Positions 48,376-59,367 of a DNA stretch of 64,000 bases are shown here, piece after piece. The position numbers were made by a program, and so were the translations under genes. The stretch comes from Cynocephalus volans (taxonomy: Eukaryota; Chordata; Mammalia; Dermoptera; Cynocephalidae): positions 82,805,918-82,869,917 of the forward strand of contig NC_084469.1 in assembly GCF_027409185.1 (NCBI RefSeq). Direction: 5' to 3'. The notes under the pieces are model-generated. The model had not been told where the DNA came from and did no database searches. It saw only the letters and a program-made list of their open reading frames with translations. How positions within the stretch are numbered: position 1 is the stretch's first letter; each line of letters starts with the position of its first letter.

Positions 48376-49709
48376 TCCAGAGCCTGAAACCAAATTCTCA
48401 GATTCCCAGTTTTTGTCCTTTCCCACAATTCTAAGCTTGAGACCAGAAAATGGATATGTGCAAGGTGAACATTAATTAATATTGACCACAAGAATGAAAT
48501 TGGCAATCTTCAACCTCTAAATTGGGGTAAAGTAAACTTACAAGTCAGGGAATTGTGAATACTAAAAGGGTGAATAACCTTTTGTCCTTTAACATAGGTC
48601 AATAAACAAACTGAACAAAACAAAACCAGAAAAATATCTTAAAATTAAACTGAATCTCTTTAATCGAGGGCAGATTAATGATTTCAAAGGCTGGAGAATC
48701 ATCCATTTTTTTTTTTTTTTTTCAGGATAAGGAACTGGCAGAAAAAATCAGATGCAACACATTTCATTTCTGCTTGGATTCATCGTGCTTCTTTTCAATG
48801 TAGAATCTTGCATGAAGTTGACCAGAAGGGAAATGATTGTGCTGCCAAACTTCTAGGTCATGAGCTGTGCTTTCATAATTTGCAATGTCTCCTTCAAAAA
48901 ACAATTGAATCTGAAGAGCCAGAAGTGCATGTTGCATGAAAGATTTCTGATTACGGCACCCACTCTCGGGCTCAGGAAACAAACACAAAAACGATCCAAA
49001 CTACTTCTGAACCCATCATCTTTACCAGTGGCTAAGCTGGTATTTGAACCAAAATTGCCACTTAAAGCTGCCCCTTTAGTTCACTGTACCGATCACACAA
49101 GATGGGAGAGTTAATCATCCACCTCTCACTGTACTTCTCTACCAAACATGGGAACACGGTAGGGTGGGCACTTGATGGTGAGTGACTGATGTTATTGAGT
49201 TTCTTCATTCTATTGTGGGCTCAAAACGAGAGTAAAAGACACTCATGCTGTGAACTTTCGTGTTTATTTGGTACCCTTCAGTGCTTTCAGCAAAATGGAA
49301 CTGGGACCCACCATTTCTGTCAGATAGGACTCAGGTAATCTTTTTGCAAGGAAGGAGGATTAAGCCAGGTTCCTGAGTGATGTACTTCTCTCAGACCTGC
49401 AAGGTTTCCAGCTCCCTCATAGAAGTGCTCCCTCGTGTCCCCATGCTGCTGTCCACGAGATACCTTACACATCACAGAGGAACCAGAGCTGTTGTTAAGT
49501 GACACGGGCTAGGCGACAGCAGGAGATTCCCCCAACCCTACCCCAGATTTCTCAAATCTTGAAAAATAGATGAGCTTGTTTCTTCATGAAGCATCTTTGA
49601 ACCGGTCTTGTTACAAGTTTGAGAAAATATTAATATGTATCATTTAAATCTAAAATTCCTTCTGCATATGTGGTAACTTCCTTTTTTTGAGTTTTAATTT
49701 TGTGATCTG
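48376..49709. other. Intergenic, nothing recognised
   Basis: A poly-T run at 48705-48722 could mark a retrotransposed tail, but no family was recognised next to it. Confidence 0.35.
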
Positions 49710-49870
49710 GAATCTGACTGTTCAGTCGTCGACTATTTGTGGGACCCTGAGAAAGATGCTTGAACTCTGTGCCTCAGTATCCTCATATATAAAATGAGGA
49801 TAATAATAGTTCTTAGCTCATAAAGTAAAACTACTATACTTAAAGCACTAAGCCCAGTGCCTATTAGCCT
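49710..49870 (+). repeat. MIR SINE
   Basis: 'gaactctgtgcctcagtatc', 'ctcatatataaaatgaggat', 'aataatagttcttagctcat' and 'aaagcactaagcccagtgcc' match the MIR right half in sense orientation. Confidence 0.75.
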
Positions 49871-49974
49871 CCTTATTACTCAATTAGGCTAACTGGTGGT
49901 GTAGCTATCTAACGTTTTCTTCCAAAAACCAGCTCTTGGTGATAAAGTTAATAATCTACTGTATATGTGAACAC

Positions 49975-50145
49975 TACTAAGGGAGTAGATCTTAAATGTC
50001 TCACTACAAAAAAAAGATGACTATGTTAATTTGCTTGATTTAATAATTTCACAATGTATACATATACCAAAACATCACATTGTATATTATAAATATATAA
50101 AATTTTATTTGTCAATTATACCTTAATAAAGCTGGGGGAAAACCC
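49975..50145 (+). mobile_element. L1 3' end, sense
   Basis: The end of the L1M 3'UTR is clear: 'gtagatcttaaatgtctcac', 'ttaatttgcttgatttaata', 'cacaatgtatacatatacca', 'aaaacatcacattgtatatt', 'taccttaataaagctggggg' with an A run. It is strongly 5' truncated. Confidence 0.8.
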
Positions 50146-50756
50146 CAGATCTTGAATGTTGTTATTATATTGATTAATTTGCTTCACTTTATCATTTTCA
50201 TTTTTGTTTTCCTTATGTTTATTTTGTTGTAATTTTTAAGTTTCTTGAAACTAGTATAGGTCACTTATTTCCATTCTGTCTTGTTTGGTACTAAATTAAA
50301 GCTATGAACTTTTTTCTGAATATGGCTTTCGCCATTTTATGTGTCATAATTGGATTATAGACTAACTATTTTAGATTTTCAGTTTCGGTTTCAATTTCAA
50401 CAGGAATTTCAAAATTTCCTAGAGGTTGGGTTTTTCTTTTCTATTTTAGTTATTAAACTGTAGGTTTTTTTCTTTTGTTTGACTTGGGGGAAGGCAAACT
50501 ATACTATATCTAATTTTGAAGTGCATGGAAGCTTCTTTTGGCACCCTAAATATGGTCAGTTTCAAGAATTGTTTCATAGGAAATCGAAGGTATAATGTGG
50601 ATATGGGATTAAATGGAATCTTTGGATATGGAATTAAATATATATATGGGTTTATATTATTCCCATGCTCTATATTATTTATGTTTGTAGATTTCATTTG
50701 TCACAGGTAAGTTAGATGAAGTCTCTCTGACTATGTTTTTGTTTCTCCTTGCATTT
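50146..50756. other. AT-rich intergenic, possibly decayed LINE
   Basis: AT-rich text resembling antisense LINE sequence, but no secure landmark. No gene is seen. Confidence 0.35.
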
Positions 50757-50769
50757 TCAGGCACTTGCT

Positions 50770-50773
<4 letters not shown>

Positions 50774-50800
<27 letters not shown>

Positions 50801-50932
50801 TTTTGTCTTTTTCGTGACTGGCACTCAGCCAATGAGTGCACCGGCCATTCCTATATAGGATCCAAACCCGCGGCAGGAGCGTCGCTGCGCTCCCAGCGCC
50901 GCACTCTCCCAAGTGCGCCACGGGCTCGGCCC
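50774..50932 (-). mobile_element. Young GC-rich CYN-type SINE with perfect target duplication
   Basis: On the minus strand the head is GGGCCGAGCCCGTGGCGCAC, the B box is GGTTTGGATCC, TATATAGGA follows, and the tail contains (AAAT)n (plus strand 50774-50803). The perfect 17-bp duplication 'tcaggcacttgctttat' lies at 50757-50773 and 50934-50950. It is close in sequence to the copies at 36.9 and 40.9 kb. Confidence 0.9.
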
Positions 50933-50950
50933 ATCAGGCACTTGCTTTAT

Positions 50951-52056
50951 ATATTTTGATACTTATAGTACTTAAAGTCCTACAACAAACAGACACTTGC
51001 CTCCCTGCCCCTAAACAAATGTCATGGTTCACACACACACACTGTTTTAGTACTTTATATCAGTTAAAGAATTCTTTAAATTCTTTCTGTCCAAATAACT
51101 GGGATAGTTTCTGTCTCCTGACAGAACCCTGGCTCAGCTGTCAGTGAGTGGTGTCCCAGTAGGCAGTGGGGTCAAGGGAGAGGATAGAGACCCTGCCCCA
51201 CAGTTAGGAACCTAGACTGAAGCAGTTTGGCCATCTTCAACACCTTCACCTTGTTCACTGTCATTCCAGCCTACAGGAATGGGGTAAGAGCACAGGGAAG
51301 CAAGCAGGAAGGTTTCTGGGCCAGACCTACTGGTGGCACTCACGAGTTGTGTTCAAATTCCACCCAAGCACATCAGTCACAAGGGAACGTATGGTATATC
51401 TGAGCAGCCACATGCCCAGCTATCGTTCTGGGGCATGGAAGTAGAATATAGACTTCAGTGGACAGATAGCAGTTTCTGCCACAGTGCTGTTTTGTTTTGT
51501 ATGTAGACAGATTAACAGTTTTTTTAAAAAACCTTTAGTTCAATGTTGTTAAAAGTGGAGAGTCCCAGTTATACTGGATCTGGAGATTCCTCTTTTGTTT
51601 TTTATCTTCAGATATATGGCCAATTTTCTGACGACCCCCCCACCCCCCACCACTCTTCTGGTAATTTAAAATTACTTTTGTATTTGAGCAGTAAATTTTA
51701 AGAAACTTTATTTCTTGATTTATTAACTTTAAAAAATGAAGTGAATATTAACTTCTTGCTGTGAAAGACAAGGAATTTAGCTCCCTTATATTTCCTTCTC
51801 AGCCCCTATTTTGTTGTCAACAAGCTCTAGGATTTTTGTCCTAGTCCATCAGTTATACTATTTTAAATTGTAAAGTTTATCTTTCAAGTGATCTCCACAT
51901 TCTTTTCTGAAACTGTAAATCTCATTGCTGTTTACTATTAATTTTATATTTTAATGGAGTCACGGTTCATAAATAGTTCTTATGTATTATGTCTTAATTA
52001 TTATACGCTTCACATTGATTCTCTTGGTTGACTGCATTGCCAAATTTATTTTCAAG
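50951..52056. other. Intergenic, nothing recognised
   Basis: Contains a C-rich run at 51633-51650 and AT-rich unassigned sequence. No gene is seen. Confidence 0.4.
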
Positions 52057-52904
52057 AAAGGTTCAGAGAAGATGGCGAAATAGACGATCCCCAGCATCAC
52101 TCTCTCCCACAAATCAACAATTTACAACTATAAAAATGTAACATCAGCCAATCTGGGGCCACTGGAGCTCAGGGGAAGAGGAGGAGAGACCTATGGAACT
52201 CATGAAGGCAGGAGAAACCACAATGAGAGAAAGAAAAAACTGCTCTCAGTGTTTTGGGCTGTGGCCACTTTAATGCTGGAACACATGGAGCAGGAGCTGA
52301 CAGAAGCTGCAGCTGTGCCCTTCGGATGGAGTTACTTGGAGGTGACAGGGGAGAAGAGGACTTTGGTGGCCCCCAGGACAGCAAGACCACCGACAGCGTT
52401 CCCATGGACACACGCAGGAGCGAGGAGCCAGAACAGCTGAAAAAGGGGAGCCATTCAGAAGCCGGTGAGTCATCGCAAGGGACTGGTACAGGGCCCATCC
52501 CATGGGAAGTGTTTGGAGCACGGGTAGTGGGGGAGACGGGCCCACCAGGAGAACACTGGGACACAGCAAGGACAGCCAATCTGCCTTCCAATCAGTACAG
52601 GACCACTCAGAGGAGACTGGTCGGGAATGCAGAATTGCATGGGGTACAATTTGATGAAAAAACTCAGGCCCAGATCGTAGTTTCTACACATCCCAGGTGC
52701 ACTGAATACCTGGAGAGCTGGAAGTACCTATAAGGTCAACAATTAAACCCTGAGCTGCACAAAAAGCCTTCCTAGGGAAACAGTAGCAAAGCAGCAATTT
52801 ACTCAACCACACAGCTCAAGTACTGGTTCCCACAGGAAGATCCTCCATGTTAGAAGTAAGCATAGGACAAAAAGTTGGTTCCAGCCCAGGCAAACTAGCA
52901 ATGC

Positions 52905-53864
52905 CTTGGGGATCACCATGGGACATGAGGCATGGAGCCAGGGGCAGGACCCCCACCCACAACCACTCACACAACCAGCACCTTGGGGCCCACCCAGGGT
53001 TCTGGGGTATGGAGCCGGGGACCGGACCCCCCTTCCCACAACCAGACTCACCATACCAGTGCCTCAGGGCCTGCCCAGGGACCTAGGGCATGGAGAAGGG
53101 GACCGGACACCCCTCCAGCAACCAGGCACACATGCCAGCACTCCGGAGCCCACCTGGGGACCCGGGGCATGGAGAAGGGGACAGGACACCCCTCCCACAA
53201 CCAGGCATACTGCACCAGCACCTTGGGGTCCACCCAGAGATCCAGGGCACAGAGAAGGGGACAGGACACCCCTCCCGCAACCAGGCACACCATGCCAGCA
53301 CCCCAGGGCCCACCTGAGGACCTGGGGCATGGAGAAGGGAACTGAGCCCCCCTCCGACAACCAGGCACAACGCACCAGCACCTTGGGGCCTGCCCAGAGA
53401 TCTGGGGCATGGAGAAGGGGACAGGACACCCCTCCCACAACCAGGCACACCTCACCAGTGCCTCAGGTCCCACCCAGGGACCTGGGGCATGGAGAAGGGG
53501 ACCAGACACCCTTCTCGCAACCAGGCACACCATGTCAGCACCTCAGCGCCCACCTGGGGACCCGGGGCATGGATAAGGGGACCAGACAACCCTCCCACAA
53601 CCAGACACACCGTGCCAGCACCTTGGGACCCACCCAGAGTCCCTGGGTATGGATCTGGGGACCAGACACCCCTCCTGCAACCAGGCACACCTCGCCAATG
53701 CCTCAGGGCCTGCCTTGGGACCTGGGGCATGGAGAAGGGGACCAGACCCCCCTCCTGCAACCAGGCTCACCACATCAGCACCTTGGGGCCCGCCCGAGAA
53801 CTCGGGGTATGGAGTCGGGGATTGGACACTCTCCACAACCAGGCACACTGCCAGCACCAAGGAG
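52905..53864 (+). repeat. VNTR of copy 2, about 12 units of roughly 80 bp
   Basis: The phrase 'ggcatggagaaggggac' or a variant recurs near 52928, 53008, 53087, 53165, 53245, 53325, 53405, 53485, 53565, 53646, 53725 and 53806, a period of 79-81 bp. Each unit has 'cccacaaccaggcacacc' and 'caccttggggcc'. Because 80 is not a multiple of three and the unit lacks stops in all three frames, a 361-codon frame (52906-53991) runs through it while changing phase. This is not evidence of a protein. Confidence 0.95.
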
Positions 53865-54200
53865 CATGCCAAAATCATCTCCTCCAGGTGGGTGGCCCAC
53901 CACAGCCACCACGATATCCATGGCTGCCGCAAAGGCGGCTAGACGCCACAACCACCACACAGATGGTCTGCCAGCCACTGGAGTGCCTTGACACAAGGAG
54001 AGTCACCAGCAGAAATAATGAAAGGAGGATGTCTCTCTCTACAAAGCCCATTTCAGAGTTACAGAAGAGACATCTGCTCTATGATTGTATTGGGAGACCT
54101 GATCATGCCTCTCAGCATTGGATAGATCATTTGGGCAGCAAATCAACAGAGTAACCATAATTCTTTCAGAGGGAGAGAAGAAATCTAGGGTAATTAGAGG

Positions 54201-54232
54201 GGGGAGGGGAAGGGAAAAGGGGACGGAGAGGG
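54201..54232 (+). other. G-rich purine tract in the 3' domain (potential G-quadruplex)
   Basis: Four or more runs of three or more G separated by short A spacers ('ggggggaggggaagggaaaa' then 'gggg'). L1 3'UTRs of mammals typically carry such a polypurine tract, which supports the L1 origin of the tail. Confidence 0.7.
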
Positions 54233-54401
54233 ATTGGACAATGGGAATAAAGAATAATTACGATTTGTAACAATATATATGCTAGTAATATTGATTTGAT
54301 CAACATAGCTCAGTGTTGAACCCCCAAAATATGTATAATCAATTTTGATTCAATAAAAATTTAATAAAAATAAAGAAAGAAAAGGAAAAAAAGGTTCAGA
54401 G

Positions 54402-54789
54402 TTGTCACGATTCTTGATTCCTTGCACATTTAAGAATTCTTCACTTGCCTTTATAACTAGTTGGAAAAAAAATCTTAGGTCACATTTATTTGTACAATAT
54501 TGAACTGATGTGGAGAAGTTGAGTACAAGAAAATGACTTAGTTTTTTCCTTTTTTCTTGGCTTGAACTTTTTCGAGCAACTTCTCCTAGATGTCCTTCAA
54601 TGTTGCCCATTCTTTTTCAAAATTTTCTGGAACATGATATGATTATCTTATCTTTGATTTTTTTTTTCCCTCTACCAATTATAGCCTTCTCTTCCTACCA
54701 GTTTTCTTTATGTTGAATCAACCTTGTCCACCCTCCATCTCTATCTTTGCCATCTGCATTCATTGTGATTTTCTCTTTGATCAAATATC
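54402..54789. other. Intergenic, nothing recognised
   Basis: The continuation of the sequence interrupted by copy 2. No gene is seen. Confidence 0.4.
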
Positions 54790-55050
54790 GCCATCACAGA
54801 AAGAGAAATACCACATGTTCTCACTTATGTGTGGGAGCAAATAAAAATAAATAAATATACAAATAAATGGGGTGGGGGAGACAATAATCACAATTCCTTG
54901 AACTTGTTAAGACAAGTGAACAGATATGATGTTGATGGGAGGGAGGGAAGGAGAGAGAAAAAGGAGAAATTGGTAAAAGGAAATGAAAATCAACTACATT
55001 GTATATTGATAAATTAAAATTTTTAAAAAAGAGAAAAAAAAATATATCGC
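54790..55050 (+). mobile_element. 5'-truncated L1 3' end
   Basis: The start 'gaaataccacatgttctcac' with 'ttatgtgtgggagcaaataa' is the standard L1 ORF2-end/3'UTR landmark. It ends 'tacattgtatattgataaat' with an A-rich tail. The flanks 'atatcgccatcaca' (54786 region) and 'atatcgccttatcag' (55044 region) look like a target duplication that is perfect for 8 bases. Confidence 0.8.
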
Positions 55051-55114
55051 CTTATCAGAGGCATTACCACGACCATAGGAAACCTGATAACCTCTCTCAC
55101 TCTTTGCCCTCCAT

Positions 55115-55285
55115 CCTGCCTTAGTTTTCTTCACAGCACTTATCATTACATGCCACCCCATGTCTCCAACCCCAACTAGAACATAAGCTCCACAAGGAGA
55201 GGAAATTTGTCTTTTTTTCCCACCACTGTGCCAGAACAATGTCTGGCATATACAGTTGATGCTCCATAAGTACTTGACTAAATTA
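55115..55285 (+). repeat. L2 3' end
   Basis: 'cacagcacttatcattacat', 'ctagaacataagctccacaa', 'gccagaacaatgtctggcat', 'tgctccataagtacttgact' follow the L2 3' terminal order in sense orientation. Confidence 0.75.
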
Positions 55286-57000
55286 TCTCAAGCTTTCCCT
55301 ATGTCAGCAATTCAATTTTTAGCTTTGTATTTTGTTCTTTGCTGTTTCTAATTTATGAAACTTCTCTCCTTAGCTCCAGTTTCCTTTCTATCTTGTTGTA
55401 TTGTCTTATTTGTCTTCGACTTCTTTTCCATTGATTCATTTTCTCCTTAATTTCTTTTAGAGTACAGGGCATTTGTTCTGGGGAATATTCTATTTCCTAG
55501 AATAAATTTTCTTTCAGTATGAGTTCTATCTCTCTCTCTTTTTTTTTTTTTTTCTGTAGTATGTTTTACAGTTTACAGGCAGTTTCTTTCCTTCTTTCTC
55601 ATGACTGGCACAGCAGTTTTGTGTAACACCCAGTTACAGTGTGTGGTCTTCTGAACTTCTTCCCATCCAATCTGAACTCTTTTGTCCTCTATTAGCTGCT
55701 TCCAGCTGAGTTCCTCCCTCTCAGACAATAAGACACAAATTAGGAATATGCAGACCTCATAAAGATAGAAAAGAGCAAGGAGAAAAAGTACTGGTTCAAG
55801 AACCAATTGAGCCGATGGGGAAATGGGTTGATGGGAAGCCCCATTTAAGTTCCCCACTCCCATTGAGTAGTAAGGGCCAAAAGCTATTTATCTCACCCAT
55901 TTTTCCTCTCTCGTTAGGAGGAAAGTGGGGCAACTTCTGGGGAGATGGGAGTGAAGAGGGAAAAATTTACCTCTAAAGGTGACCATCTCTTGTCACAAGT
56001 AAAAAAACTGAAGTTCACCCTGTTTGGCTGAACAATCCATATTGAAAGGCACCATCCTTAGAAATAGGATATACCCTTGATTAGGCAGGGTGAATTCAGC
56101 TCTACTAGTTCTAAATAACATTACAGTAGAAAAGGGGGAAGGTAGTGGTTAAATCCAATCACCACTGCCCATAAGCGCCACCATCTCAGGTAACAAGATG
56201 CCAAAAAAGTTAAAATGCTCACTTCGACTAGCTTTTCCCTTCCTCAGGGAGCAGGACAGTAGCGGTCATGTAGTTTGTGCATTGCACAAGGGTGTCCAGT
56301 AACAGGGCAACTGGGTGCTAAGCCATGCATCCTGGTATGCGGTTCAACTGCTCAGAGAACTCACTAAACCTTGTGCCCATAGGGCTGAGTATGCCCCCAA
56401 AGGGTGCCTTTTCTCATCTGTGGGCTGGCAGAAGCCCTGCAGGAGAATAATGTGGGATTGTGGTATGTGTAGTAGGGGAAGAGCTTCCACCTGGAAGAAC
56501 ATTTTCCATCATTTTCCATCTTTTTTCCCTAGATGCTGACTCAATACTCATCTAAAACCTAAAGACACTAGGTTTTTCATAAATTACCTACTAACCTTGT
56601 CTCACCCTTGTACAGCTTCCAGGAGTATAGGAGCCAAATATTAATTCCAGTGGGTCTTCTGTTCTGCTGCTTTTCAGTTTATGGTATGAAATTGTACTAC
56701 TTCCTTTCTTTGGACTGCTGGTGCTGTTCTGTTGATCTGTTCTCCCTCATTTTTCATTCATGTTTTTAGTTTTTGGATAGGGGACTTTTATGATCTGGCT
56801 GCATATTACTTTGCTACTTCCAACCTCTCCTTGACTTAAATATGATCTCTCCGTGCTGCTATCACTATTTTCACATTGTACTGACTCTTGCACTTTTATA
56901 TGCCATCTATTTAATATGCACGCTCACAAAGGGCTAAAAGCATGTATGAATCTATTCTTTAAGAGTTCTGGTGAAAAGTTAAATGCATTCGGGTGTTCAA
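55286..57000. other. Intergenic, nothing recognised
   Basis: Unique-looking sequence with a poly-T run at 55538-55553. No exon or named repeat is supported. Confidence 0.4.
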
Positions 57001-59229
57001 TAAATGTTATTTGATGTCAATAAGTCATTGTAAGCTTATCACATATTGAAGATGACATCAAGATGGTCCCCCACTCTGATTTTTAAAAACTAAAATATGA
57101 CTTTTTCAGACTTAAATAAACTGGCAAGAAGTCTGGAGAACACTGTGTTTCTTAAAATGATGCTTTGGAAATGTAGTTGAATTGGATATTCAGTCAGGAG
57201 TTCCAACAAACATTGCTTGTACAATAAACTTACACAGCAAATCTGCCATTGTGATAAAGGAAGCTTTAAATCAGATTTAAATCTTGTCATGCCTGGATAA
57301 ATGTGCTAACATTTTCAGTCAGTCTCTAGTACAACTGTTAAAACATCTGGGCTCTGTAGACCAAATGGGACTTCTAAATTTCACATGATTTCTGTGTTCT
57401 AATCATTATTTTTTAATTTTCTAATTGGAAAACAGATAATTGGCTTCTGTAGAGATGAACACCAAGACTTACTGATTCCAATATATCTTTCAGAACAATA
57501 AATTTTGAATCTCATCCAAGCACAGAGTTGATACATATGTCATAGGTTCAAATGCTTTCAGTAGCACAGGAAAGCATCAAAATTTTGCATATGTAACATT
57601 TAAGCAGGAAGCTAACACTCATTCAGGAAACACATTTGCAAATGATGTTTGATTTCAACTAAAACAGCAGTTTTCTGGCAACTTTGCTCAGCTAATCAGA
57701 TTTTTTAAAAAAAATTTTATAAATACAACACAGTTTACTTTCTTCTAAATTTCAGCAAACATTAAGTATCCCAAGGGTTTTTTTCTTTCTTTCTTTAATT
57801 TCCAGTTTCCTGAGCTATGAAGTGTCAGTCTTCAATTCTCTCTCCATAGGCTTCATGCTTAAGTTTTATAAACTAGCTTCATCACTCAGGACCATCTTTT
57901 CATAAGCTCTCTTAATATATAAAGTAATCTAATTCTCCTCTATCATATCCCTCTCCTTAAGATGTTCTATAAGGTCAGATTTTATCTTGTTCATCTCAAT
58001 TTTTCCAACTCATTCACATACAATTTCTTATGCAGCATCTAGGCACTGTGCCTCAAACTTATGAGAAATGTGGCTGACTCTTCAGATACTTCCGACACAT
58101 CATTGACTTGTTACTGAAGCCAGTTGTCCTTTCTTAGATCCTTTTAATAGTCTTCAAATGGGCTGCATTTTCTATGTGACAAATCTGACTTTTCAGGCGA
58201 AACTCATAAGATTGGTCAGAAAAATGACTCTTTGAGGCCATGCATCAAACTAATGGGTGCAATGTAACATTTAGGAAGAAATTAAATTCATAAAATTTAA
58301 ATATTTCATCTAGCTTCTATTTTTATTAAAGTTTACTTAAGTAAATTTGGTAGAAAAAAATATGTGTTATGATAGGCACCATTGTCTCGCTTTCATTCTC
58401 TCCAAATCAATTAAATGAAAATATTCAGGAGTATTAAACTCAATATTGTGAATTTCAGAGCAAAGAATGTGTCCAGATACATTCATTAATTCAGAAATAA
58501 AATTTAATAATTTTTAATTTTGTTTTTACTAGTACAAACTAGGTTAACAGTTCTAAATTTAACACACTTCTGAGCAATCCTATACATGCCCTATTTTTAG
58601 CAGGAGCTCAAAGAAAATGCTTGATAAGGTATAGATACATTTTAGTCTAACACCTATACTTAGCACAAATACAAAACCAGAGTCAAGTTTACAAGGTAAA
58701 AATTGTACAATATCTCTTTATACTAAAATATTCTTAATAATGTAGTTTATGAGAATCAAAATATCATCTGGCTGGTTTTGTTTTTATGATGTATATTAAC
58801 ATCTTCTAGCATGATGATGCCAACAAAAATGTTAATCATTCTTTCTTTCAGTACCTTTTGATTTCCAGTATGCATTCCTAGTTGGCAAATTCATGTTTAA
58901 TGGCAGTAAGGTAAAAATTCAGTACAAAGAACAAAGATTCATTCTGATGAGCTATTTGATCATAAAACATGCAGAGGTAAATTCTGAATTCATAAACTAT
59001 TTCTATCATTCAGTGAAGATTATTATTGCGGTTGGCATAATCATAAGAACTTGTTTCTGCTTGATTAAAAGCATTTCTATCACACTGGCTGTAGCATGCC
59101 AAGGGTGTGGTAATCACCTCACCAGCACGATCAGTTCATAAATTAATGGCTACCGTGATTAAGCTTCAACACAAAACTTAACATACTTCTCCAAGATGTG
59201 TCTCAACAGAACCTTTTACACTTTTCTCA
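57001..59229 (-). other. PHKB: Probable PHKB 3'UTR and downstream flank
   Basis: The sequence lies immediately downstream of the PHKB stop on the minus strand, is AT-rich and is free of recognisable young repeats, as expected of a mammalian 3'UTR. A candidate minus-strand AATAAA signal is at 58322-58327 (plus 'tttatt'), about 900 bases after the stop. Other weak variants exist, so the true cleavage site cannot be fixed from sequence alone. Confidence 0.45.
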
Positions 59230-59367
59230 CTAGCTAACCAGACATGGGTCATCATTGCTTGGCTTGACTTCTCCTTCCAGCAGCAAATTCATTACAACCT
59301 TTGTCAAATAGCTGCATGTTCCTTTTTTCCCCAGGGGGGGAGTGTTGTAAAAGGAAGTCATATCATC
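59230..59367 (-). CDS. PHKB: PHKB terminal coding exon (C-terminus with CaaX box)
   Basis: This is the last coding exon of phosphorylase kinase regulatory subunit beta, part of the (alpha-beta-gamma-delta)4 complex that activates glycogen phosphorylase in the cytosol. The exon has 138 bases, or 45 codons plus TAG (59230-59232). It is preceded by the acceptor 'tttctttgtag' read on the minus strand and starts in phase 0 with [11 protein letters not shown]. The order [33 protein letters not shown] matches the conserved beta C-terminus. The final four residues, CLVS, are a CaaX box; the beta subunit is known to be farnesylated at this cysteine, which distinguishes it from the paralogous alpha subunits. 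No frameshift or stop interrupts it. The paralogues PHKA1/PHKA2 are the only realistic alternatives and are disfavoured by the CaaX box. Confidence 0.95.
   Translation of the reverse strand, partial: DDMTSFYNTPPLGKKGTCSYLTKVVMNLLLEGEVKPSNDDPCLVS

Larger units (their letters stand above)
52069..54389 (+). mobile_element. Composite VNTR retroelement, copy 2 (plus strand), full unit with target duplication
   Basis: The unit is 2,321 bp, flanked by the 12-bp duplication AAAGGTTCAGAG (52057-52068 and 54390-54401). The 5' leader (52069-52904) starts AAGATGGCGAAATAGACG, like the YY1-type start of L1 5'UTRs. The VNTR (about 52905-53864) has about 12 units of 80 bp. The 3' domain (53865-54389) has a unique spacer, an L1 ORF2 endonuclease remnant at about 54080-54155 ('ttgggagacctgatcatgcc'; frame reads VLGDL...PLS), a purine/G-rich tract, an L1-like 3' end, AATAAA at 54352-54357 and an A-rich tail. 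No ORF1 or RT is present, so mobilisation must have been in trans, presumably by L1. Confidence 0.85.

Noticed and set aside
53048..53533. 161-, 128- and 121-codon minus-strand frames opposite the 361-codon frame
   Set aside because: Same VNTR read on the other strand; overlapping frames in every phase are a sign of repeat bias, not of genes.
52905..53864. Regular direct repeats resembling a CRISPR array
   Set aside because: Units are contiguous with no unique spacers, the period is 80 bp, and the context is a mammalian retroelement.
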